Under the pieces are notes generated by a model. That model searched no databases and had not been told where the DNA came from. It saw nothing but the letters and a program-made list of their open reading frames with translations. The translations under genes were made by a program, and so were the position numbers. A stretch of DNA of 64,000 bases from Psococerastis gibbosa. Its lineage: Eukaryota; Arthropoda; Insecta; Psocodea; Psocidae. Below are positions 21,801 through 33,200 of the stretch, one piece after another. How positions within the stretch are numbered: the first letter of the stretch is position 1; every line of letters starts with the position of its first letter. Location of the stretch: positions 40,468,888-40,532,887 of the forward strand of contig OZ020488.1 in assembly GCA_963971405.1 (NCBI GenBank), in the 5' to 3' direction.

Positions 21801-24800
21801 TAATCGCCGGTTCCTTCCTTGCAGTTCTGTTTTGTAGTTCAAGATGGATGGATTATTAGAAGAAACAATATTGATTGATAGTGCTGCTACTAAGTGGTTT
21901 TTATTTTTTAGTAATGACCGTGAGTTTAGTATTCACCCTGTGAATATGGAAAGAGACCAAGAGAACTTCCAGTTCGTTCGCCACTTCGTTCCATAACTTA
22001 GTTAATATATATCTGTTGTGGTGATCAGGATGCGCCTGATTCCATATAGGGATCCTATATTAAATACTTCGGAAACGAGTTTTTCTATGTCCATTGTGAA
22101 TATCCAAAAACTATTTGAAATCGTAAAACAGTAAGTGTATAAACACTGACAGACCGGGATTGTTGATTGTATCGTAGTATTGTAGTAATAGCAGCAGTCA
22201 CTTCGACATTGGAGGAGGAGGAGGAGGCCAACTGGGCATGCGTACGCCGCTCGACCAGCGCTTACAAGCTATGTAACAATCTAGGTAGCAATTATAATTC
22301 CTTCCATCTAGGCTCCCTGCGCCCATCCTGGTAACCTGCTAGGCTCCGTTGTGAACGGGTACACTGCCTGCTGAGGCAACATTGTTACATAGCGGTAAGC
22401 GAGTAAGCTACCATCCCGGCTACCAGCGTACATCCCGGCTCCACTCTGTAAGAACCCTAAGGTACCATCCCTACAAGGGGTTTCCGGAAAGTAATGGGCC
22501 TAATTATTGAACCTATTATTGACGTCAAGGGAACGCCATGAGTTAGTAGGTACCCCCTGGAGAGACTTTCAATGCTAAATTTTAAAAGGAAGTCCTTCAA
22601 ATGCTGAATCACAGAGTCACCCGCGTCTACCCTAGACTTCTTCTGAGGTCACAATATCAACGATTGGTTGGTATATCATCCTCCAGCTCTCATGAAGGAA
22701 AGAAAATACCGTTGTATAACTCAAAAAAAAATCGAAAAATGAGATACTAGTGTCATTTTACGTTAAAAAAATTCGCTCTATCTGAGCAATAGTATATTAT
22801 CTTCAAAAATTTCAAAAAAAATCCCTAGAGGGCAGATACATCGCAGATACAACGCCATTTTGGTGTTGAGGAATAGTGCAGCATCTGGTCAGTTGCCTTA
22901 ATCAACACTGTTGCAAGTCAAAATATTATATAAAATAAATCTTTTTTCGGAAAATACTTTGAGCAACAACGTTGTATTTTGAAACGAAACTGTTTATCTT
23001 TAAAACCTTAATGGCCATTATTGGTTGTTTTCTAAGTAGGCCTAATAATGTTGTATTTTGGAATAACTGCCCACTTATAATAAAATTTATAGGCAATAGT
23101 GTTGCAACTCAAAGTGGCTTCAGTCAATCCAAAATAATCACTAAGGAGAAATTGGAACATGAGTCTAGTCTTGATCTTTCAAAAGTGTTTCAAAAAGTTT
23201 CAAAAAAGAAGCAGCTATTTTTTTATATTAACTAATATGAAATGGGCCCAATAGCTTCCCGTCAATCGGCTGTTAAAGTTACGAAAAAGTTAGAAATCTC
23301 TCTCCTGAAAATTTTACTTTTTGGAGTTACAACGGTATTTCCGGGAAGCGACGAAATGGTCTTCCACAAGTACCTATATGCATCTACGCAAAAGCTCTTA
23401 CACAATTGCCTACCTTCACTTTTGCAGGAAATTCTCCAGGTAGCATTACCCGAAGTAGGCTTGTACCTATTGTTCCTCTAGGCCCTATTAGCACAAAAAT
23501 TAATATTAGCCTACGCTTACTGCATTGCAAGTCTTACCCTCAAACCTAACCTGTGCAGCCCCACCCACCCCTTAGTGTATCTAATTATACTATATGTATA
23601 TATACTAAATATACAGATACATATACCTAATAAAGGTCTTTCGCGAACTTGTAGGCCCACTGCGGTTTAAGACGACTCCTCGGATAGGCAAGGGGTTTCA
23701 AATGTTTCGCCATGTTCAGATTTTTCTAAATCCATGAATTTCGGTTAAGCTTCTACTGTTTTAAGACCACTCGGGCTGGTGTGTTGCACCTGAGGCTGGG
23801 TGGAGGGTTGCCCCAGCAATCCAAATGCAGCCTTTTTGATGCGATTATTTCCGGAAAAGTGAAACGAGAAAATTCTGGACAGAACGGGACTCAAACGACC
23901 TTTTTCTTTCCAAGACATTTTATATTGTTCCCAGTACACTATTAGTCCGATATAGTACAGTAACACAATGACCCAAAAAGACCTATCGTGGGGTCGAGAA
24001 TCACTCAGTCCATAATTTTCACGATTCCCGTTTCCGGATACATAATGTCCTGAAGACGTTTATGTACCGGTACCACATAGGCTTAATACTGCAAATAAAA
24101 AGTTCAAGTGTGCAGGGGAGTACCTACAGTAGGGGGGGGGGAAGGGATGAGCGTCCATCAAGTATATTTTTAGTGCGTTCTTAAATTGGCTACCTACCTA
24201 TGGCTAAATTAACTTAGTTTCCTTCTCTTTCGTACAGGTCCAACATGGAGGACCTGACTGTAATTCTGGGCATGCACGATCGACTGCTCATGGAGCAGGA
24301 GCAGATCGGAGGCGTAAAGCATGCAATTGAGAAGATGATCATCCACGAGGACTTTTCCAGCGATTACCTACATGACTCTGACGATATCGCTCTCATCAAG
24401 CTCAAGGAACCCGTTAATGTCCTACACCATCAACACGTCTCCACAATTTGTCTCCCAAAACCAGGTTTGTTGAAGTTAAAACTTCCTTCCTCACTCCCCC
24501 CATAGTAAAACCGACCGAGGAATGACGTTCTCGCCAGACAGCCGGGCAGTCCATCAGCACGTGCCACCCGGTCTCAGCGCCAGTCTCGCAGAAGCGGCAA
24601 TCCTGCGAGGGAACCTGTACACAAATTGTATGTAAGTTTAAAAGGTACGGTAATTTGTTTGTTGAAAAGTTGAGTTTTATTCAATCTTATGGTTTTACTT
24701 ATTTAGGGGGGAGGGGCAAGAAGTACGTTTTTAAACAAGGTTGAACGATTTCCGCACAAACCAAGTTTCACATCAGTGATCCAATGGTCCATTGGTGTCA

Positions 24801-25488
24801 TTAACTACCACATAATGTACGGTACATCAAAATGTAGAAGAAAATTTCTTCCATGGAATGAGATATTTTTATATTTTTATAGCTCTACAGTCGATATAAC
24901 CGTCCAGTGTAATTTGATTTGCTTTCCTCTTCACGCATCAACAGGCAACGTCAAAGTCAATCCCTCCATACCATACGGCATACACCGACACCGAAGTACA
25001 CTACACTCAGCATGTCTTTTTATAGGAGTTTTTTATACCTATACCTTGATTCAGACACTTTTGCATAACCCAATTTTTGAAGAGGTTTTTTGGGGTTTTC
25101 AGGATCTGCCGACTACGATAACAAAGTGGCCACTGTCAGTGGTTGGGGAAGAACCGGCGAAAATGCCGGTGCAGGCAAGAAACTTATGAAAACCAACCTG
25201 AGGATTATGTCTACCGACGAATGCAAGGACGTCGAAACTATCGGACCACACATTACAGACACAGTCCTCTGCGGAATTGAGAAAAACACGGATGCGTGCC
25301 AGGGAGATTCGGGAGGTCCGTTCTTTTTTCAGTCCAAGAATCGTACCGAGCAAATTGGGGTAGTTTCATGGGGCATTGGATGCGGAAGACCTGGATTGCC
25401 TGGTATCTTTACGAAAGTGAGTTCCTTTGTGGAGTGGATCGCCGCTCATACGAGAGACGCGGAGTATTGTGCCGATCCAGCTGACTGA
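18845..25488 (+). CDS. Trypsin-like serine protease (complete, 5 exons)
   Basis: Exons: 18845-18892, 20189-20246, 21231-21417, 24238-24464, 25103-25488. Phases agree and give 301 aa. Exon 1 is a signal peptide (MRAKIYILLGILSIIQ). A short Cys-rich propeptide (SSCHCGKRD) leads to the activation site TRIVNG. The triad is His in LTAGHC (exon 3), Asp in DSDDIALIKL (exon 4) and Ser in GDSGGP (exon 5). Asp six residues before Ser (DACQGDS) predicts trypsin specificity. The last exon also holds GVVSWGIGCGRPGLPGIFTK and ends ADPAD. Serine and C-terminal blocks are one exon here, unlike the two upstream paralogues, so an intron was lost or gained. A possible AATAAA is at 25770-25775, beyond a MITE. It is probably a secreted zymogen; the substrate is unknown. 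Confidence 0.88.
19615..19980. repeat. Perfect 96-bp inverted repeat in intron 1
   Basis: Arms 19615-19710 and 19885-19980 are exact reverse complements as far as I can read them, from GTCAAGTAGTTTGAATC to ATTATTTTTT, with a 174-bp spacer. No transposon-type termini or flanking duplication is obvious. Transcribed as part of the intron, it would form a long hairpin. Confidence 0.8.
20339..20477. mobile_element. Palindromic MITE (PIF/Harbinger-like), copy b
   Basis: A 139-bp near-perfect palindrome. Ends are GGCGGGGATTCCACCAACG and its inverse; the centre is GACGTGGTAGCAGACAGTTT facing its inverse. Flanks are TAA and TTA, so no clean 3-bp duplication. It lies in intron 2 of the third protease, about 90 bp after exon 2. 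Confidence 0.75.
20750..20900. repeat. Interspersed repeat with CTCGACACGCACTTAGAC
   Basis: Shares CTCGACACGCACTTAGAC and later blocks with 31405-31545: GTGCACA.TACCAA, TTTGCCGCAGTTT/TTTACTGCAGTTT and GTGGA.TCAA.TTGG. Non-coding. A second, partial match follows at about 31570-31655. Confidence 0.4.
21499..21669. mobile_element. Poly(C) inverted-repeat MITE, copy 2
   Basis: Ends AAGGCCGTAGCC and CTAGCTACGGCCTT. It has two long C runs (about 21535-21547 and 21625-21644) on the same strand. It lies 80 bp after protease exon 3. Confidence 0.75.
21690..22457. mobile_element. 768-bp TIR element with TAA target duplication
   Basis: The terminal inverted repeat is about 60 bp: GGGTTCTTACAGAGTGGAGC on the left and GCTCCACTCTGTAAGAACCC on the right, continuing through GGATGGTAGCTTACTCGCTTA. 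TAA lies directly outside both ends. The interior has no long ORF and contains short GGAGGAGGAGGAGG tracts. A 3-bp TWA duplication and GGG-starting TIRs fit PIF/Harbinger. Confidence 0.75.
22460..24237. other. Remainder of intron 3, third protease
   Basis: Mostly AT-rich unique DNA. A LINE-tail-like stretch lies near 22620-22700, and short open frames at 22972-23481 show no recognisable domain. A poly(G) run is at about 24131-24140. I see no gene here. Confidence 0.4.
24510..24606 (-). mobile_element. LINE ORF2 zinc-knuckle fragment
   Basis: The minus strand encodes CRFCETGAETGWHVLMDCPA then VWRER: a C-x2-C-x8-H-x4-C knuckle as at the end of R1/Jockey ORF2. It begins about 45 bp after the donor of protease exon 4. 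Confidence 0.6.
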
Positions 25489-25514
25489 GTCAGTTATCAG
25501 TTTCAGTCAAAATC

Positions 25515-25692
25515 AAGGCCTTAGCCTAGCCAGGACTTTTTTTTGGGGGGGGGGGGGGGTCAGAAATTTCATTGGATATTACATAGTGGTTTTTATTTTT
25601 CCTCCCAAAATCCGATTCTATCTAGTATCAAGTCATTTCATTTCGGGGGGGGGGGGGGGGGGGGGGGTTGAACCCCCCTTGGCTACGGCCTT
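25515..25692. mobile_element. Poly(G) inverted-repeat MITE, copy 3
   Basis: Inverse orientation to the copies at 11687 and 21499: AAGGCCTTAGCC, G runs at about 25545-25559 and 25646-25667, then TTGGCTACGGCCTT. It begins 27 bp after the protease stop codon, so it is probably part of the 3' UTR. Confidence 0.75.
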
Positions 25693-25953
25693 GGTCGAAA
25701 TAATGTTTTATGTGAGCGGTTGTGCAGTAACAAAACGTAGCTGCCTTTGTCGTCCGCGGGACCTCCCTCAATAAAAGATAATTTGATGATTATGATTATT
25801 ACTTGGCTGCAAAATTTACCCTTTTATTTGTACTGTATTAGGTTTCCATTCCCGTAATTGTTTTCTTTAAATAATTATTATTATATTTACCAGCAAGCGT
25901 AGCACGTGATGAAAAGAAAAACTTATCCGGGAATAAGATGAAATTATTCTAAG

Positions 25954-26115
25954 CCAAGGCCGTGCCCAGGTTTTGATTTGGGGGGGGGGGGTTCAAATTT
26001 TTTTTTACGTAATTTGCTAATGAATTAACGGATAAATTCTTCAAACCATATAGGTTTACATACAAAAAAAAAATTTCGGGGGGGGGACCGGACCCGGACC
26101 CCATGGACCACCCCT
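25954..26115. repeat. Diverged poly(G) repeat
   Basis: Starts CAAGGCCGTGCCCAGG, with G runs at about 25981-25990 and 26080-26087 and a GGACCGGACCCGGACCCC segment. It resembles the poly(G) MITE on one side only. Confidence 0.45.
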
Positions 26116-27820
26116 TAGCAATTATTACGGATTTAGTCTATTAATAGGATATCCTATGTAGAAAATTGGCAACCCTGAATTAAATACTTTTCTTTCATTA
26201 TTTCATTAACTCAGCAAGCTTTTGGCTCATCTAAGTTGCAGAAGACTGCTTCGTGCATAATATAACCGGGTATTTTTTTTCAGTTTTGTTTTTCCATAAA
26301 TCCTAGATTACGCGAAATTTTAGTCCCCTATGGTTTTTATTGAAGAACCTTTCCTTTCCTCTTATTATATGGTGCATGAAGTAGTCTTCTGAAATTTACA
26401 TGAGCCAAGTCTTTAACAACTTGATTTGTTAATTAATTAAAAAATAAAGTGAATAAAAACAACTAATTTTGAGGTGCTAATTTTCTACGTAGTATGTCCT
26501 TTTAATATTGTAGAAGACTATTTCGTACATTTTTGGATATCTTTAAATTAAGCCTCACTGCTCTTGCATGAAAGTCACTGGGAACTAAAATTTCTAAAGT
26601 AAAGTAAAAAAAGTAAAGTTTATGGAAAAACTGTATCACTAACAATTAAAAATAGGTAGGTACCTACCCTATATCATTTTAAATAAAATAGCCTGCTTCA
26701 AGGTGAATGGACCAAATTTGTAATAACATGCTTGATAAATTAAATAAAAAATATTAAATATTGATTTCCTACGCACCATATTCTCTTAATGTAAATTTAC
26801 ATGCAGGAATTAAACTCAACGGCTGGTTAAGAATTAATATAGGAATTGTTCGACTGCAGTTAAAGTGCTGTTCATTCTTGCATATGCTCAACATAGGCGA
26901 GACATGGCCAGCACGAAACGAAATAAAATAATTTACATTTTTAAAATGGTAATAAAATAAACCAGTAACGCAGATGACATTTGTGTTTTGTCGAGTTGGG
27001 ACCACTATAGCCCAAGCTTAGCATATGCAAGAATATAAATACAAATGCATTAACACAAACCAGAGAACGCGTAAGCCCCAAAGGACGCTGCGTTTTCATT
27101 TAAAATCATAAAAAATAAAATTACTTATCAGTCAGTCAATATTATGCATTCATTACAAATTATTAAAATTAACTATATTGTGCCGTATGTAGCAAAAGTT
27201 GTTAAATTAAATTTCTTCATTCAGCTCACGTACGTAATATTATTCTTATAACTGATCTCCGGGGCTATTAAGGTATAAGGTCACCGAATAAGTAGAAAAC
27301 GTGTTTAATGCATTCAGTCATTCAAACTTTACATAAATAAGACTAGCCTTATAATCTATTCTTATCACAAGTTTTATTGGAACTAAATCAAAGTTAATAT
27401 ACATTTAAATTGAACTAATTAATAATATGAGGACACCGTTGAATCCGAGCTGATAAGCCGTGGTAAATCTGAGTAATTACAAACGTTTCGTCAAAATCTG
27501 CTGTCGACAACTTCAGTGGCACTATGTAGACTTCTAACCGACTTCTGAGTCTCTCAGATACAATCTTTGAAGTCTGCCACTGAATATGTCGACCGCAGAT
27601 GTTGACGAAACTTTGGAAATGCTCCACCAAGCCCCATCAGCCCGGATGCTACTGTGCCATCATCAGACTTCGGCCGTGAAAGGCTTTTTATTGATAAAAT
27701 TAATATAATTTAAATTAACTTTTAACTTAACAACTGAACACTTAAAACACCTAATATACTAAGGACTACAGCCACCATCTGTCAGTTTCCTCCTTCCATA
27801 GACATTAGTACACTACATTA
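26116..27820. other. Intergenic DNA without a recognised gene
   Basis: AT-rich. From 27440 to 27640 there is a partly palindromic repeat with CAAACGTTTCGTCAAAATC, related to short pieces at 10215-10350 and 40540-40770. Nothing else recognisable. Confidence 0.4.
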
Positions 27821-27839
27821 TTATTGTTAAAGGGCTTTT

Positions 27840-28045
27840 TAGGCCAATGCATTGTACCATGCCCTGCCAACGACCCCATTAGTTTTCGGACATTATTGGT
27901 ATTGTTTCCAAATGAATTCCTAGCCATTGGCAAACTAATTCACTATTCAATGTCAATCAACAGCAGCTACAACTACAAGTGCCAATGGGCAAGCTCAGAC
28001 ATGCTTACCATTGACATTGTAACAGGGGGTAGCTCGACTTAACCA
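27840..28045 (+). repeat. Interspersed repeat (GGACATTATT family), copy 2
   Basis: Same ordered blocks as 18265-18490 (GGACATTATTGGTATTGTTT, then GGCAAACT and GACATGCTTACCATTGACAT, then TTAACCAAGTATGG). Confidence 0.5.
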
Positions 28046-29319
28046 AGTATGGCAACGAGCCCCATATTCCTTCTGTAAGATAACAGACACATGGTGGGAG
28101 CCATCACCGCTGAATTTCAAATAAGAAAATTTATTTGATTATGTAGGCATATTAGTGGACTGCCCAGAAATTGAAATAAATAGTGCTTGGCATGCACAAC
28201 TCTAAACACAACACTCGTATGTGCAACAATTATAGGTTACTATAAGGGAAATAACACTGGCGCATCCCTTAAGCTTAGTAAGCTGTAGATTTTATGAAAA
28301 TAAATCTAAGCAAGCCATCACTAAGTGTACAATATTTTTATTAGTCCCCTAAAGTGTCACTGACCATATGAAGGGGTTGGATTAGCTCCAGGACAACGTA
28401 TAATAACATTCCAAAAGATAGAAAACATCGTAAACTGCAGAAAAAAATCAATTTACCACCTTCCACCGAAGGCTATTGCTACAATAAGCATACCTACGCC
28501 AGAAATAAGCGTTCGTTAAGAAAACTGGCAGGTTCCAAGATGGCGACACCATTATGATTGTGTGTGACAGTTAAGAACCTGCTATTTTGAAGTTTTAATA
28601 GTACAATAAAGGATACACTTAGCCAGGGGTCGCGAACACGAGGCCCCTTCACTCCTTGAGTGTCTGATATTTTGAAAAAAAATATGTCCTGCTCAAAAAA
28701 TTCAATATTAATAATAAAATATCACTCAATCTTTTCAAGTCAATATTTGAAACGTGGAATTAAAAACCGGGTTAACCGCCAAAAATTCGAAATAGTTTTA
28801 TCACTTAAATGCAATCCAAGTGACATGGCCAATGTCCCGAAAACGGCACCAAGCGACAGTTGCAAAATTATAGTTGCAGTTGGTAAATAGAAGGCAAGTG
28901 TGTCAGATGATGCATGCATTATGGCATAGAAAAATCGTGATAACTCAAAATAATGATTTTGGTGGCTAACCCGTTTTTTTTCAAAACATTGAATTTAAAT
29001 TATATGCGCCAAAAAGCCATTTTTATTTTTCTAACGTTGGCCCGAGTGGAGTTTCTTTGTTTAGTGTCTTGTCTAGTGACTAGGCTGACTGTTAGTTACG
29101 AAACTGCGATAACTAGTGGGCGAATTGCTGATGCCAGCAATCATTCTTGTAGCTCATTGCAATTTGGAAAATGACGATTAGACAATAAGCCTACCGTTAT
29201 CATACACGTTTTCACTTCGAACGTACCTTAATTTCTCGTAATATACCAACTTGCCTGTATTGGACGGTCAAATAATTTATCAAAATAACCACCACATAGC
29301 ACATCCAATTTATTATATG

Positions 29320-29520
29320 AAGGGACTTATGGACGAAGCCTTGAGCCTTTTTGGTTCGGGTTTTCGGACATTATTAGTATTATTTCCATATACATTTTTG
29401 GCCGTTGGCAAACCGGTTTTTAATCTCGATGTCAACAGACACCGACTACAAGTGATAATGGACCAGCTGAGACACATGCTAACCATTGACATTGACGGGT
29501 GTTAGCTTGACTTAACCAAG
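29320..29520 (+). repeat. Interspersed repeat (GGACATTATT family), copy 3
   Basis: Same blocks: CGGACATTATTAGTATT, GTTGGCAAACCGG, ACAAGTGATAATGGACC, GCTAACCATTGACATTGACGG, TTAACCAAG. Confidence 0.5.
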
Positions 29521-29923
29521 TGCGGGAACTAGTCTAACACACAATAATTGACATTAAATCATTTGAACCTTCGAATCCAGACCAGGCTTTTTCTATATGT
29601 ACATATGAGGATGCTATTCACAAACATGGCCAACTCCAAGTTGTAGAATTTTTCAGGAGAGCGGATTTTCTGTTGAAAATTGCATTAAGTTTATAGCTAA
29701 CCCTAGACTTCTCAGCGCATCTGGGCGCAATCTGGCTGCTTTTGTCACTTTATTTTACAACATTAAAATTTTCTGCAAAGTCGCATCAAAACCCCATTTT
29801 GTGAAAAAATGGAGTTGGCCACGTTTGTAACCAAGCTCCTCACATATATGTATCGGCTGAGCAATATGTTAAACGAGGAAGTCATTATAAGATACTCTCT
29901 TTGACCGCCTAATACAGGCTAAC

Positions 29924-30177
29924 CTATATAGGAGAGATGGGACATTTGCTCCACGAAATTTTTTAAATTCCTGGTGCCAACTGTCACGCCATCACCACAC
30001 CAATCAGAGCTTAGGATAATTGACACGTCTCCTTTTGACAAATGAGAGCACATCTTGGACACTTCAAATCCCAGCGGGGCTGGTAGGCTTACTCTGATTG
30101 GTCGAAGACGTGCCATGTGGCACCAGAAATTAAAATATAACCTTGGCCGGACCGAATGTCCCATCTCTCCTATATAG
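29924..30177. mobile_element. MITE with perfect 23-bp terminal inverted repeats
   Basis: CTATATAGGAGAGATGGGAC followed by ATT at the left is exactly inverted at the right. Total 254 bp. The outer TATA bases may belong to a TA-type target site, so the TIR proper may start GGAGAGATGG. No ORF. A similar half is seen near 50025 (TTAGGAGAGATGTGACATTG). It ends 75 bp from the TGOLN2-like stop codon, inside the likely 3' UTR. Confidence 0.75.
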
Positions 30178-30252
30178 AAAATAGAACTTTAACCGTTTGA
30201 AAATTGTTGAGCTAGTTACAGTGGCAATAGACTATTATTGTCTAGAACCATA

Positions 30253-33200
30253 TCAGTATATAACATGCGGTGTAGGAGTATTGGACGGATGACTCATCAA
30301 GGTTTCTTCCAGACTGGTGTCCAGTTTACGGTAACTCGCAGAATTTGGACGGCGACGGTGTGAGCGGTACCCCTGTCGCCCTTCCAATGCCAGAGCAAGA
30401 ATCTGAAATAGAAAAATAAAGTTTATTTTTTAATTTTTTATTTAATAAGCATAGAAGCGACATTAGAGGATGTAGAAAAACTGGGCTTGTAGTCCAGCGG
30501 TTAAGACGACACCCCGGTGGTTAGGCGTAGACCGTGGGTTCGAATCCCTCCAAGCCCAGTTTCTCTATATTCTCTAATTTCGGTTATAACGTGGAAGTTC
30601 AACCAAAGTTAATTTAATGTTAGTGCTATATAATGTGTTAGAATGTCGGTAGTGAGCCAACACATGGGAAAAGCTACAAGAATAATATACTCAGCATTTT
30701 CCCTTTAGGAGACCTCTCATTCCCTCACATGATTTCCATTTGTTGAAATATACGAGTGCACCATCGCAGCTGCAAGATGAAGCCTGGGCGCTCTTTTCAT
30801 GTCCTTTTGGTGGGGGAGATGTAAGATATCAATTAGATGTCATATGTAAAAATCTACAATCTACACATTGATATGTATGTATGGGATTACTATCTTATGA
30901 AGAACAGACGCCGCATAAAATACTTGAAGCATGGGTTAATTAATATAATATGCTTTTGATATATATAATGCTGTAAAATTATTAAATTAATATTATTATT
31001 ATTATTATTATGAGGAATGAGGGGCATGATCAGGAGGGGATATATTAAGAAAGCTATTGGGAGGTACTTGAAAATAATTTAAAATAATTAATGCAACAAA
31101 TTAGAAATTTTAGCGACCTCTTGGAGATTAATAGTTTCATTATCAGCTTGTAAATATTTTATTAATGACGATGCATGTGATACAATACGATATAACTCTC
31201 AAAGTATTACATCTACGTCTGATATAAATTTAATTAGATTAATACAGCATACTAAGCCTACTAACTATCAAATACAAAGTTACTATAACCATTCTTGGCG
31301 TTCATTGTAAATTACTATGGTATTATTTGCAACCAACAGGGAATCCATATTATTATTGTGTGTTTTTTGTTTTCCAACGCCTGCTTTCAGCATTTAGAAT
31401 TGCTATCAGCCAGGCTCGACACGCACTTAGACTGCCTGAGGGTGTTATCATGTCAGACCTTGTTCCCCTACCAACGCTGTGCACAGTACCAAATTTACTG
31501 CAGTTTGGAACAAGCTTTATGTGGACTCAATTTGGTATAGACATTGGCGATACGCGATGACAGATGACACGCGCTTTGACTGACTGGTTTAGTCTCTGCG
31601 CGTTATCATAACCCACCATGTTCCCCTGCCAACGCTGTGCACACTACCAAGTTTACCAACCATATTCTAGAAACTTCTAGAAACTATTCTAGAACGTTCA
31701 TTAAAGATTGACACTGCCGTAAGGACACGCGAAGCAGATCTATAACACACTCAGGTCACGAGAGCTTGGGAGCTTCTGTAAGCAGGCAAACAACTGACTC
31801 GATTTATAAAGTGTGATTATAGACGATTGATTTATAAAGAATGACAGAGTGAGAATGATGATTTTGTTGCAACGATTGATAATTTAGTCTCAACTACAGT
31901 TTTAGCTGGATCCAGTCCTCCCAAATCCCAATGGATGTCTGCGCGTGCAAATTTAAACACGGAAACCTGCAGCTGCAGCTCTTTGATGACGATTCTCGTG
32001 TAACGTCCAAGCGGATTTAAATTACTTTATTCACTTATGGCTAATCCATTACTTAACTCATGGACCATGTTGGTGTATTGTTGTTGTTGTAAAAAAAGAT
32101 TAAATCGCGTACAGACAATTTAATGAATGTTTCCAATTAACCTCTTCAATCACCTCACTAAGTCACATGTTAGTTACTTGTGTCGAATTACGACACGTCT
32201 CCTACTGCAAGGTGTGTAGATACTCGCACAAGTACAAGCACGCTACCACCTCTTGCCACCGAAGTCGCTCAAGTAATCTCATTGCCGTGGCACGTCAAAC
32301 CGAAAGTGGGTCTGGTTAGGTAGGGGATCCTCTCTTTTCATCATTGCTATGGTCCCCATTCCACCGACCGGCTAGGGCTATTTACAAAAACAGTGACGTG
32401 GTAGCAGACATTCAATACTTAGGCGGGGTTTCAACCGACCTCGCATTGCAGAATTGACGAAAATGTTTATTTTCCTCTATGCCATAGTTAAAATTAATCA
32501 ATGATCATACAGTAAAATCACAAACAAACAAACTAAAATTAAAAAATGGCGTCATGGGATATGTTAAGAACAAACATTTCAATAGATTTCTATAAAAAGA
32601 AAAATTCTAATTTCCGTCAATGTCATTTGCATTCTGCAATGCGAGGTCGGTGGAAACGCCACCTAAGTCTTGAATGTCTGCTACCACGTCACCGTTTTTG
32701 TAAATAGCCCTAGCCGGTCGGTAGAATGGGCGCCTATATGTGGGATGATGCCAACAGCAAACAGCACAGAACCTCCACTTTAAATTAATTACGACAATTA
32801 TGCCAAGCCTCGGGCTTCCGTTTCCTAGTCTGGTTCTCTACCTGCTAGACTATCTAGGCCCTAGATTCTAGGGCCAAATATTTCCGATGAGTGTTCTTAT
32901 AATTTCCAAACGTTAGGAAAAATAATAAAAATGGATTGCACTATGGAAATTAGTCAATTGATTGACCGACCAATAAATGGATAATTTAAAGATTTTTAGC
33001 ATTAAATAAGACTTTTCTGTTATATTACTAAGCCAACCTAACGGAGTTAGAGCTATAAAGGCGTCTCTTACACTCAACTTCCAAAGCATGGTCAGAAAAT
33101 GTGTAGCCAGTGTGAGACTCGAAACAACAACCTAACGGGTGAAATCCTGACACATGATAGGTCATTTTAGACAAACTTGTAAGACAAAAAACAGTACCAG

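Noticed and set aside
22972..23481. Two adjacent plus-strand open frames (87 and 79 codons)
   Set aside because: Low-complexity AT-rich translation, no signal or domain and no splice support; inside a protease intron.
27255..27290. TTAAGGTATAAGG, similar to sequence before the third protease start (18808-18820)
   Set aside because: No signal-peptide exon follows, so a fourth protease promoter is not supported.
28622..28660. CAGGGGTCGCGAAC, reminiscent of a hAT transposon end
   Set aside because: No matching inverted end or 8-bp duplication found nearby.
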